From: Giesbergeria sp. | GTDB lineage: Bacteria; Pseudomonadota; Gammaproteobacteria; Burkholderiales; Burkholderiaceae_C | Direction of reading: 5' to 3' | DNA length: 64,000 nucleotides | NCBI RefSeq assembly: GCF_028686475.1 | Contig: NZ_JAQUCA010000011.1 | Span: forward strand, 20,355 to 84,354 | Part shown: positions 43,962 through 54,500 of the stretch, piece by piece | How the letters are laid out: each line of letters starts with the position of its first letter | Numbering within the stretch: position 1 is the first letter of the stretch | Notes under the pieces: generated by a model | What the model saw: only the letters and a program-made list of their open reading frames with translations | Databases searched by the model: none | What the model was told of the DNA's origin: nothing | Translations under genes and position numbers: made by a program

Positions 43962-44675
43962 ATGAAATCATCGTCACGCCCCTTGCTCTACACCTACCGT
44001 CGCTGCCCGTATGCGATGCGCGCCCGCATGGCCTTGCTGGTGGCCAATATTGCCTTTGACGCGCACGACATCATCCTGCGTGACAAGCCCGCCGCTATGC
44101 TGGCCATCTCACCCAAAGGAACAGTGCCGGTTCTTGTGCTGCCCGATGACCAAGTGCTGGAGCAAAGCTGGGACATTGTGCAATGGGCGCTAAGCCACCA
44201 GCAAGCCAGTGCTGAGGCAAAAAGTTGGTGGAGCAGGGCACAAACCCCAGACAACCTAGAGCTGCTGCACTGCAACGATGGCGACTTCAAACACCACCTA
44301 GACCGATATAAGTACCCAGAGCGATTCGCTGTTGAAGATAGCACCGGCGGCGGCGATAAAGCAATCGGCCACCGCGACCAAGCCGTGGCCGTGTTACTGG
44401 AGCCGCTAGAGCAGCGCTTGGCGCAACAACCGTTTTTGGGTGGCACTCAGCCTTGCGCCACCGATGTTGGCATCTTTCCGTTTGTCAGGCAGTTTGCTGC
44501 TATAAACCCGGCGTGGTTTGAGAATTTGCCACTCTGGAACATCAAAAGATGGCTTGCAGACTGGCTTCAAAGCCCTTTGTTTGAGGCTTGTATGCACAAA
44601 TTACCCAGCAATGTCGCAGAGCCATTCCCGATGGCCATCAAGAAAAGCCCATTGGCGCATCTGCACAGACTGTGA
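43962..44675 (+). CDS. Glutathione S-transferase-like protein (copy 2)
   Basis: The start is the ATG at 43962. The 237-residue product repeats the sequence of the GST-like protein at 40445 with few changes (CPYAMRARMALLVANIAFDA, GTVPVLVLPDDQVLEQSWDI, DFKHHLDRYKYPERF) and differs mainly in a short Thr/Gly-rich loop near 130 and at the C-terminus. Both DNA copies are alike, so duplication is recent compared with the rest. The copies flank the YefM/RelE pair, the excisionase-like gene and the ISL3 insertion, so homologous recombination could delete or circularise about 3.5 kb. The Zorya genes follow after 55 bases. Confidence 0.8.
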   Translation: MKSSSRPLLYTYRRCPYAMRARMALLVANIAFDAHDIILRDKPAAMLAISPKGTVPVLVLPDDQVLEQSWDIVQWALSHQQASAEAKSWWSRAQTPDNLELLHCNDGDFKHHLDRYKYPERFAVEDSTGGGDKAIGHRDQAVAVLLEPLEQRLAQQPFLGGTQPCATDVGIFPFVRQFAAINPAWFENLPLWNIKRWLADWLQSPLFEACMHKLPSNVAEPFPMAIKKSPLAHLHRL

Positions 44676-44730
44676 AGACTACCTCTAGGTAAATTAATTT
44701 ATTGAATCAAGCATAAGGCTTCGCTGAACA

Positions 44731-46356
44731 ATGGGTAATTTTTTAAGTAATCAATGGTTTACCTGGGGCATCAACCTCATTTTTTTCTTGGCTATTGGGT
44801 ACTCTTGTATCCGTGCCCTGAAAATAATGCGCCAAGGTGGCAGCTCAACCTATGTCGAATATGCGCCTTCCCTGATGACCTCTTTGGGACTCTTTGGCAC
44901 CTTTGTCGGTATTCTGATAGGCCTATTAAATTTTGATACCAAGCACATCGATAGCAGCATTCCGACCCTGTTAGAAGGACTTAAAACTGCCTTCATTACC
45001 AGCATTATTGGTATGGCATTTGCCATTTTTTTCAAAATTAAACAAACCAACTACATTGACAATTTTAAAGCCGAACAAGCGAAACAAAATCCAAATACCC
45101 CTGAGGAAGTGGGTCCCAAAGAAATACATAACATCCTCACTAGAAACCAAGCCGCCCTCGTTATCATCGCTAAGGGGATTGGTGGTAACGATGAACGTTC
45201 GTTGGTCGCCCAATTGCAAATTTTGCGTACTGAAATCATCGACCTTCGTACTGCTATTACCCAGCGTCAGGAAAAATTTGAAACCAACCTCTGGGGCAAG
45301 CTAGATAAATTTGCTGAAATGCTCTCCAAATCTGCCACGCAGCAAGTCATTGATGCTTTACGACAGGTGATTGTTGATTTCAACCAAAAACTCACTGAGC
45401 AATTCGGTGAAAACTTCAAGCGGCTCGACGATTCTGTTAAAAAGCTGGTGGATTGGCAGGAAAATTATAAAGAGCAACTTAACCAAATGATACAGCTCTA
45501 CCGTTTAGGCACTGAATCAATTGAATCCACCAATACTGCTGTAGCTTCTATTCGTACTGAAACTGCGAGAATCCCAGAAGATATGCAGCTCCTGAATCAT
45601 GTTCTGACCATCAACCAACACCAAATTGATGAACTGACCGAGCATATCGAAGCCTTTGTAGCCATGCGTGACCAGGCTGTTCTTGCTGTACCTCAGCTTC
45701 AGCAAAAAGTAGAAGAAATTGGTTTGCAGCTTGTTGCCGGTAGCAATAAATTGAATTCCACTATTTTGCAAGGCAGCATTCAATTAGATGAACACCTTAG
45801 AAAAACTAACGAACACTTATCAAATTCTGCTGATACCATTGCAGAGCAAGTGGAACGCATTGCTGAAGATATGTTTGATGCCCTTAAAACTACAGCATCT
45901 AACACTGATAAAATCCGCACAGAAATAACAGATGCTATTACAGAGTCTTTGAGGGCTGTGGAAGAAAAATCAAAACAAATAGTCTCTACCAGCAGTGAAG
46001 CTACTCATGCACTTCTTGCACAATTGCAAAAAGCAGCAAATGCCTCTATCGATACCAGCAATAAGATGCGAACAGAAAATCAGAAAGTCGTTGATGATAT
46101 TAACGCTACGATGGTGCAAAACGCCAATCGCTCTTTGCAGGCTGTAGAAAAACAAGTCCAAGAGGTTGTTAAGCATACGAACGAAGCCGTCAATTCGCAA
46201 CTGCGCCAACTTGATGAAGCTTTAAGCCGACAATTAAACGCTGCCTTGACTGATTTAGGCTCATCTTTGGCATCGATTGCTAACCATCTGATGCAAACCT
46301 ACCAACAAGGTCAAGCAGCCCAAAAAACCAAAGACCGTCAACTGCCACCTCCTTAA
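44731..46356 (+). CDS. zorA: ZorA, Zorya MotA-like proton-channel protein
   Basis: The 541-residue protein has three N-terminal membrane helices (about 13-34, FAPSLMTSLGLFGTFVGILI-like segment at 43-68, and 82-105 TAFITSIIGMAFAIFFKI) in the MotA/TolQ/ExbB pattern, followed by an unusually long cytoplasmic coiled-coil tail (about 140-530) as in ZorA, where the tail transmits the signal from the membrane motor. zorB follows after 14 bases. The DNA is clearly more AT-rich than the methyltransferase and helicase genes on both sides, which marks the Zorya module as separately acquired. Confidence 0.88.
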   Translation: MGNFLSNQWFTWGINLIFFLAIGYSCIRALKIMRQGGSSTYVEYAPSLMTSLGLFGTFVGILIGLLNFDTKHIDSSIPTLLEGLKTAFITSIIGMAFAIFFKIKQTNYIDNFKAEQAKQNPNTPEEVGPKEIHNILTRNQAALVIIAKGIGGNDERSLVAQLQILRTEIIDLRTAITQRQEKFETNLWGKLDKFAEMLSKSATQQVIDALRQVIVDFNQKLTEQFGENFKRLDDSVKKLVDWQENYKEQLNQMIQLYRLGTESIESTNTAVASIRTETARIPEDMQLLNHVLTINQHQIDELTEHIEAFVAMRDQAVLAVPQLQQKVEEIGLQLVAGSNKLNSTILQGSIQLDEHLRKTNEHLSNSADTIAEQVERIAEDMFDALKTTASNTDKIRTEITDAITESLRAVEEKSKQIVSTSSEATHALLAQLQKAANASIDTSNKMRTENQKVVDDINATMVQNANRSLQAVEKQVQEVVKHTNEAVNSQLRQLDEALSRQLNAALTDLGSSLASIANHLMQTYQQGQAAQKTKDRQLPPP

Positions 46357-46370
46357 ACAAGGCTTGTTCC

Positions 46371-47081
46371 ATGGAAAAAATATTTGGTAAATCCACAGTC
46401 AAAGTGGACCATGAAACTTCCGACCATTGGGTCAGTGTCTCTGACCTAATGTCGGGCTTGATGATGATTTTTTTGTTCATCAGCATCGCTTTAATGCGCC
46501 ATGCTCTAATTGAGCGTGATAAAATAAAAGAAGTGGCTGTAGCCTACCAAAACAATCAGGTAGCTCTCTACGAAGCACTCCATAAAGAATTTAAAAAAGA
46601 TTTGGAAAAATGGAATGCTGGTATTGATAAAGAAACATTATCTTTTCAATTTAAATCCCCTGATATTCTGTTTGGTACTGGCTCTTTTACTATGACTACC
46701 CAATTCAAAGGAGTTTTGACAGAATTTTTTCCACGCTACATGAAGGTTTTACAGAAATTTCGCCAATCTATTAACGAAGTACGCATTGAAGGCCATACTA
46801 GCTCACGCTGGCACGCGAACAGCAGTGAAGAGGATGCCTACTTTAGAAACATGGAGTTGTCCCAAGCACGTACCCGGTCGGTGCTTTTTTTCGTTCAAAG
46901 CCTAGATGCAATAAAAGCCGAACAAAATTGGATTCGGCATAATATTGCAGCTGTCGGACTTTCTTCTAGCCGCTTAGTGGTATCAGAGGACGGTAAAGAA
47001 GATGCAGAAAAATCGCGCCGTGTTACTTTTCGCGTGATTACTAATGCGGAAACTCAAATTCGCAAACTCATTCAGGAATGA
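46371..47081 (+). CDS. zorB: ZorB, Zorya MotB-like protein
   Basis: The 236-residue protein has one membrane helix at about 22-45 (SDLMSGLMMIFLFISIALMR) with Asp25, the expected proton-carrying residue of MotB-like proteins, and a C-terminal OmpA-like peptidoglycan-binding domain (EVRIEGHTSSRWHANSS, MELSQARTRSVLFFVQSL). With ZorA it forms a peptidoglycan-anchored proton-driven motor that senses phage entry. It is followed after 3 bases by the HNH gene. The order A-B-HNH defines Zorya type II. Confidence 0.88.
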   Translation: MEKIFGKSTVKVDHETSDHWVSVSDLMSGLMMIFLFISIALMRHALIERDKIKEVAVAYQNNQVALYEALHKEFKKDLEKWNAGIDKETLSFQFKSPDILFGTGSFTMTTQFKGVLTEFFPRYMKVLQKFRQSINEVRIEGHTSSRWHANSSEEDAYFRNMELSQARTRSVLFFVQSLDAIKAEQNWIRHNIAAVGLSSSRLVVSEDGKEDAEKSRRVTFRVITNAETQIRKLIQE

Positions 47082-47084
47082 ACC

Positions 47085-48209
47085 ATGAAGCTCAAGTATG
47101 ATTTTTCGGCTTTATGGAAAATCGTAGAAAACCTTGGTGCAGCTCCAGTTCCTTTTTCTCTAGCAGAACATGCTGCTATTCCTCTTATTGACATAGAATT
47201 AGAAAAAGGTATCGAAGTTGCGCTAGAAAATTTAGAAAATATCTCTGGACTAATCGCTTATGATGGGCGACAGGTTCTGTTATACATTCCAGACCAAGGA
47301 AGAAATATCCAAGATGTGTTGAATGGAAATAGAGATGTAGGAAAAAAATTTCATGTCGCCCATTGCAAAGCTTTAGAGGATATGAAAAAAGCAGGGCGCT
47401 TTGAACGATACATTGCTACAACAGATACCAGCGGCATATTTAATTTAACAGGCTCCAGCAACTCGACACATGAAATTCTGGACAGGGCTAGTTTATATGT
47501 GTGTCAATTTTGCCTGAATATGCTGAATTACAAGCAGGCAAAAGTAAATAAAAATGCACGCCAAATACGCGAAGCATTCAATTTGAATGAATTTTTTGAA
47601 ACTTACTCCTCCTGCTTTCGCCATCTCCCAAGCAGAACCCATGTTACTCGTGGAGAATCTGTTTATTCTACCAACTGGAGTAAAATTTCAGAGAAACTTC
47701 GTTCAGCAAATGATTGGACATGTAGTGAATGTAGCGTAAATATGCTCAATCATAAAAATTTACTCCATGTACACCATATCAACGGAAATAAAGGCGATAA
47801 CTTCTATAGTAATCTCAAAGTTTTATGTAAAGCCTGCCATCGGCTCCAACCACTGCACGATTCTTTACATATCACTTCACTAGAAATGCAAACTATCAAC
47901 CAGTTGCGAAGGAAAAATGGATTTTTTAATGGAACTTGGGAACAGGCCTTGAAGTATGCAGACCCTGCATACCATGGCATTTTAGGTATTGCGCAATCAG
48001 CTGGCTGGCCACCACCAGAAATTCAATACCCTTTTGATACAATTCAACTAAGTCTTGATGTCGCTTGGCCAAGAAAAAAGATAGGATTAGTGCTATCTAC
48101 ATCAGAGTACCTGACCTATCCTTCGCCGTGGAAAATTCTCGACCTTGCCACTGCTGCAAATTTTAAGTTTTCTTCATCAAGCGTATTTACCTTTAACGTA
48201 TACCGGTAG
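47085..48209 (+). CDS. zorE: ZorE, HNH endonuclease of Zorya type II
   Basis: The 374-residue protein has an HNH module near 212-260: CSECSVNMLNHKNLLHVHHI and NGNKGDNFYSNLKVLCKACH, with two Cys-x-x-Cys pairs for structural zinc and the H-H-x-N-G catalytic core. A second Cys pair (YVCQFCLNM) lies near 145. The N-terminal 130 residues and the C-terminal part (QYPFDTIQLSLDVAWPRKKI) have no named domain. In Zorya II this nuclease nicks DNA near the activated motor. There is no zorC or zorD, so the module is type II. Confidence 0.85.
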   Translation: MKLKYDFSALWKIVENLGAAPVPFSLAEHAAIPLIDIELEKGIEVALENLENISGLIAYDGRQVLLYIPDQGRNIQDVLNGNRDVGKKFHVAHCKALEDMKKAGRFERYIATTDTSGIFNLTGSSNSTHEILDRASLYVCQFCLNMLNYKQAKVNKNARQIREAFNLNEFFETYSSCFRHLPSRTHVTRGESVYSTNWSKISEKLRSANDWTCSECSVNMLNHKNLLHVHHINGNKGDNFYSNLKVLCKACHRLQPLHDSLHITSLEMQTINQLRRKNGFFNGTWEQALKYADPAYHGILGIAQSAGWPPPEIQYPFDTIQLSLDVAWPRKKIGLVLSTSEYLTYPSPWKILDLATAANFKFSSSSVFTFNVYR

Positions 48210-48599
48210 TGGAACAAAATTTTATAATTTTCTTAAATAGCACCTATGTTTGATTTCTTTTCAAAATGATTGATAGCTTAACAAAGGATAGGGCTGTTGA
48301 TATTGAAAAGTGAAAGAGAATAACCAAAGAAGAATGTTGACATTAAAGAATATGCTTATGAAACAGCTAGAAAAAGTTGCTCTTTTCAAAGAATGAAGAG
48401 GATAAGAAACTAAAATAATTTTTAGCATTTAAAATTTTTTAACTAACATTAATTAAATTGCAAGTTACAAATTATTGCAAGTTCAGTAAATTGAAGCATC
48501 AAAAATTTGATTGCTAATACCGCTAGAATGCAAAGCGACTACCAAAGAATTTGTTCAAATTGAAAACTTTGCAGTGCTGAACAAAATTACTTTTTAACC
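48210..48599. other. AT-rich intergenic region with direct repeat
   Basis: The 390-bp stretch is strongly AT-rich and has no gene. ATTGCAAGTT occurs twice at 48457-48466 and 48474-48483, 17 bp apart, a spacing suited to a regulator binding one helix face. TTGACA at about 48333 could be a -35 box but no well-spaced -10 box is obvious. It probably holds the promoter of the following helicase genes. Confidence 0.5.
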
Positions 48600-51500
48600 A
48601 TGCTGCCCTCCCTCCTTGCCCGTGACATCCAAACCGGCCTCAAGCAATTTCTGGTCTCGGCTTTTGAGCCAGCGGACACCTTCTGCAATGGCCTGATGGC
48701 CCGCTTTGTGGATGATGAAGCCGCGTGGCTCAAAGGGCCGTATGTGCAGCTGGGTTTGCCCTTTAGCAGTGGCCAAGCAGGGCGCACGTTCTTCCAGAGC
48801 TTCCAAACCGCCCACCCCGGCTACCAGCACCAAGAGCAAGCCTGGGAGCGTTTGTCCAGCAACCGCAAGGCCCAAAGCACCCTGGTAGCCACCGGCACGG
48901 GTAGCGGTAAAACCGAATGCTTTTTGTTCCCGGTGCTAGACCATTGCAGCCGTGCCCGTGCTGCCGGGGAGGCGGGCATTAAAGCCTTGGTCATTTACCC
49001 CATGAATGCACTGGCCTCGGACCAAGCCCGGCGCATTGCCGAGCTGGTGGCCAGCGTACCTGCCTTTGCTGGTTTGCGCGTAGGCTTGTATGTGGGCGGG
49101 CAGGCTGGCGCACCGGGCGAAGGGATGCTCATGAGCCCAAGCTCGGTGATTACCGACCGCGAAACCCTGCGTAAACACCCCCCTGACATCTTGTTGACCA
49201 ACTACAAAATGTTGGACTACCTGATGCTGCGCCCCAAAGACCGGCGCATTTGGGCTATGAATGCCCCAGATAGCTTGCGCTACGTGGTGGTCGATGAACT
49301 GCACACCTTCGATGGCGCGCAAGGCACCGACTTAGCCTTGTTGCTGCGCCGCTTGCGCGCCCGGCTAAAGATACCCCAGAGCCACTTAATTTGTGCGGGT
49401 ACCTCGGCTACCTTGGGCGGCTCCTCGGATACCGCGCCACTGCGCGATTACGCACGACAAATCTTCGGCGTGCCGTTTGATGAAGACGCTGTAGTCACCG
49501 AGAGCCGCCAATCGGTGGGCCTGTTTCTCGAAGATGCTACCGTCGATTACATGTTCAGCTTCCGGCCCGAATTGGTGGCCGCCTTGGAAGCGGGCCAGTA
49601 CGCTGGCCCGCAAGCAGCAGTGGCAGCTTGGTTTAGGCTGTTCTTTCCCGATACACCGCCGCCTATTGATGTTGCCGCCCCAGAGTGGCGGCAACAGTTG
49701 GGCCGGCTGCTCAAGCAACACCAGCTTTTTGTTAACCTGCTCAAAATCGTCAAGGGTGGCGTGGTCAGCTACCGCGAACTGAGCGAATCGTTTGCGCGCA
49801 ACATGCCTGCGGCCTCGCAGGCGCAAGTCGGGCAAGTGTTAGATGCCTTGCTGGTGCTTGTCGCTTGGGCCTTGGGCGAGAACCAACAGCCCTTGGTCAC
49901 GCTACGCGTGCAGTTATGGGTGCGTGAATTGCGGCGCATGGTGGCCAAACTCAGCGTTGAGCCGCAGGACATTCGTTTCCGCAGCGAACGTGACCTGCCC
50001 GGTGAACGCGATGGCGTGTACTTGCCCTTGGTGCAATGCAGCCAATGCCGCACCACCGGTTGGATTTCAAGATTGGTGCAAGGCAGCAGCAAGTTATCGA
50101 CCGAGCTCAATGAAATCTACAACACTTGGTTTGCCAAAAGGCCGGAAGCCACCCGTTTTTACGCTGCCTCCAGCATAGGCCACGGGCGTAGTCACGTTGA
50201 GGGTACGGTCAAGCGCGTTTGTATTTCTTGCGGCACCTTGCAACACGCACAAGATGAATGCGTGGCTTGCGGTCACAAGGAACTGCTGAGTATTTTTCAG
50301 GTCATGGCTCAGAAAACCCAGCTCAGGGGCAACACGCAGTTCACCCTGCACGACACCACCTGTCCGGCCTGCGGCGAGAGTGATGAGCTGCTATTGCTGG
50401 GGGCGCGCAACGCCACCTTGGGCTCCCAAGTGGTAGAAAGCAGTTGGGCTAGCGTTTTCAATGACGATAAAAAGCTGATTGCGTTTTCTGATTCGGTGCA
50501 AGATGCTGCCCACCGGGCGGGCTTTTTTGGTGCCAGAACCTACCTCAACAATGTACGCACCGCCCTAGCGCACCTGATTGACGAAATTAGCCCTAACGCG
50601 CAAGGCATGGGCTGGAGTGATTTTCTGGAGGCTATGGCGCGCAGCTTTGAAACCCCAGGCTCCGTGCTGCACATGCCACCCGCACACTTGGTGGCCGAAT
50701 TCATCGCCCCCAATATGACCTGGCAGCACGACTGGGTGGTGGGATTGTTGCAGCACCAGAGCCTACCCGCTCAAAGCCGCTTGCCCGAACGGGTTAAAAA
50801 GCGCCTGTTGTGGCAAGCCTACAGCGAATTTACCTATCTAAGCCAGCGTGGGCGCACCCTAGAGCGCATTGGCAAAGCAGTGTTAGCACCCCCTTGGCCG
50901 ATGGTGTATGCAGTGGCTGGGCAGCTTTTACCGGTGTACCAAGAGCAGTATGGCACCCGTGGCCTTGAGCAACAAACCGTAGCCCAATGGTTATGGGGTA
51001 TGTTGACCCACCTGCGCCGCCGAGGCGGGGTAATGCACACCGAGCTGGCCAATTATGCGGGTGACGGCAATGTGTATGCACTGATAAAAACCGCTGGCCG
51101 CAATGAGTGGCTGCCCAAGATGGGAGAAAGCACTCCCCGCCCTGTTTTTCTGACACAAGGCAACCAGCGTGACTTCGACAAGATTTCGGGCAGCAGTCGT
51201 ACCTGGTACGAGCGCTGGGCTGAGGCGGTGTTGGGCCAACAAACCCTATTGGGCAAAGGCATGGCGGCGGCCATGTACGCCGAAGCACTCAAAGTATTGG
51301 CCTCCAGTGGCGTGTTGCTTAAAACCAGCCACCACCAAGGAGACACTTGGGCGCTCAACCCAAATGCCTTAGAGCTGCACACCACGGTCGCCTTTGTGGC
51401 CACCGAGGACAGCAAACGCCGCCTGACCGTGCCCCACTACATGGCCGAGCAATTACTCGGTATGCCATGCCTTGATGCACCCCAATTGCACTATGAGATG

Positions 51501-54500
51501 CTGTTGCCCCAAGCACGTAGCTGGTGGGCACAACGCTACAGCCAAGGCGACCTGCGCCGTGTGATTGCAGCAGAACACACCGGCCTATTGGAGCGCCAAA
51601 CCAGAGAAGAGCTTGAAAAACGCTTCAAAAGCAAGCAGCCGCAGCCTTGGTTTGAAAACCTACTCTCTGCCACCCCTACCTTGGAGATGGGCGTGGACAT
51701 TGGAGATTTATCTTCCGTCTTGCTGTGCTCCGTGCCGCCCAACCAAGCCAGCTTCTTGCAGCGCATAGGCCGCGCTGGGCGGCGTGATGGCAACGCAGTC
51801 ACCACCACCTTGGCCGACGGCAGCAGCCCGCACGATTTGTACTTCTTCGCCGAAACCCAAGAAATGCTCAGTGGCGAAGTTGCGCCACCGGGGGTATTCT
51901 TGCAGGCCGCCGAAGTGCTGCGCCGCCAATTGTTCGCCTTTTGCATGGACGATTGGGTAGCCAACCTGAATAACGACAAAGCACTGCCCGAACAAACCTC
52001 GCAAGCACTCGATGCCATCGACCAAAACAAGCAAGAGCGCTTTCCTTACCTGTTTTGCGACTATGTGCTGCAACATGAGCAGCGGCTTTTCGATGCCTTT
52101 GTGCAAATGTTGGCACAGGATATGGATGAAGCGGTGCGCGCCCGCTTGCTGGACTTCATGCAAGGCCAAGGCGAAGCGGACGGCTTGCGCGTTTGCTTGG
52201 TCAAAGCATTGGAAGAGTTATTAGAAGAACGGCGCAGTTACAAAAAGCGCAAAGATGACCTGGACCGCGCCAAAACCAAGCTGCAACAAAAACCACAAGA
52301 CGAGGCGACCAAAGATGAGATGGACAAACTGCTGCGCGAGCGTGACAAGTTGCTCGAACTCATCAAGGAAATCAACAACCGCGACCTGCTCAACACCCTA
52401 ACAGATGCCGGGCTGATTCCAAACTATGCCTTTCCAGAGGCTGGGGTGGAACTCAAATCGGTACTCTGGCGCAAGCGTGCCAGTGATGAGCCGGGGCAGG
52501 GCGCTTATGTCACCTTAAACACCCTCAAATACGAGCGGCCAGCACAATCAGCGCTGTCAGAATTTGCCCCAGAAAACCGCTTCTATGCCAACCAAAGGCG
52601 CGTAGAGGTGGACCAAATCAACATGAACTTGGCCAAGGCCGAGGCGTGGCGCTTTTGCCCCTCTTGCAACCACATGCAGAACCTGGCCAAAGAGCCCGAT
52701 ATCCACCTGCAATGCCCGCGCTGCAACGACGCCATGTGGTCAGATGCTGCCCAGCGACGCACCTTGCTGCGTTTCAAGCAAGCCATTGCCAACAGCAATG
52801 ACACCGAAGTGCGCATCGACGACAGCACCGAAGACCGAGAGCCCAAATACTATATTCGCCAGCTCATGGCCGATTTTGCGGCATCGGACATCCGCGAAGC
52901 GTGGCAGATTAACACCGGAGAGCTGCCCTTTGGGTTTGAATTCATCACCCGCGTTACCTTCCGCGATGTCAATTTCGGTGAATTAGCCAAGCCCGGCGAA
53001 GCATTCAAGGTGGCCGATAAAGAAGAAGCGCGGCCCGGATTTCGACTGTGCCAACACTGCGGCAAGGTGCAGAAAACCTTCAAGCGCAGTGGCACGGCAT
53101 CGCAAGAGCAAATCCACAGCTTTGACTGCCCCAAACGCAACAGTGACGACCCCAGCAACCTGCTCGAATGCCTGTACCTGTACCGGGAGTTTGAATCGGA
53201 AGCACTGCGTATTTTGGTGCCGTATACCAAGAACGGGGTAGATGAGCGGGTAGTGCAGTCGTTCATGGCTGCGATGCAGCTGGGCTTAAAGAAACGCTTT
53301 GGCGGCAAAGTTGACCATCTGCGTATGGTGCTGCAAGATGAACCCGGAAAAGATGGCGGCCCAAAGCGTTTTTACGTGATGCTGTACGACTCGGTACCCG
53401 GCGGCACTGGCTATCTGCACCAACTGCTAGCCCAAGAAGCAGGCACTTTAATCCAAGTGCTGAACATGGCCTTGGCTGCTGTGGCCGACTGCTCGTGTCA
53501 CGATGACCCAGAAAAAGATGGCTGTTACCGCTGTGTCTTCCAACACCGACTAGGCCGCAGCATGGAGCTGGTATCGCGTGATACCGCCAAAGACGTACTC
53601 GAAGAACTGGTGGGCGCATTAGACCAGCTTGAACGCGTTGCAACTATCTCCGAGATTTACATCAATCCGCACTTTGACTCGGTACTGGAGGCGCGTTTTA
53701 TCGAAAGCCTCAAACGCTTAGGCGGTTGCAGTGCCATCCCCAAAGTCAAACTGGTCGGCGATGTGGTGCATGGCAAATCAGGCCATGTATTGGAAGTTGG
53801 TGGCCAACGCTACAAGATAGAGCCGCAGTGCTCCTTAGGCCCAGAGCAAGGCATCGCGGTACACAGCAAACCAGACTTTGTGATTTGGCCCTGGTCGTCC
53901 AACAGCCCGAGGCGTCCAATTGCCGTGTTCTGCGACGGCTGGGCGTATCACAAGGATTGTCTGAGGGAAGATGCCCTCAAACGCAGTGCCATTGTTGCCA
54001 GTGGCAAGTTTTGGGTTTGGTCAGTTACGCACAACGATGTGGCCTCTGCCCTGAAAGGGGAACTAGAAACCGACCTCGATTCCCCCCTAGCGACCATGTC
54101 GTGGCATAACGGAAGCAAAGCATCAGACCAAACACCCAGGGCACAAGAAAAGGCATTTACCCTGCATGCTATCGCTCGCCTGTTAAGTTGGCTTGGAACA
54201 CCAGTGGAGTCTGCGGCAACCGACCCTGTGGTAAACCAGCTGCAGCGCAATGCCCTGTGGCATGGTTTCTTAATGGTGCCATCAGATGCCACGCAAATGG
54301 CCACCTACAAGTCCTTGATAGCGCAATGGTCAGATTGCCTGCCCAGTGAAGTGGTAACCGTTCAAAAAGGGTTTGCGCCCAGTGTTTCCGGCGGCAATGG
54401 CTGGTGCAAGCAATTTGGTCTCTGGCCTCTGAGCATGGACAGACTGGGCTTTGAAGGCAGTAAGAACTGGAGCGCACCGGGCGTGTTGGTTCTGGATGAC

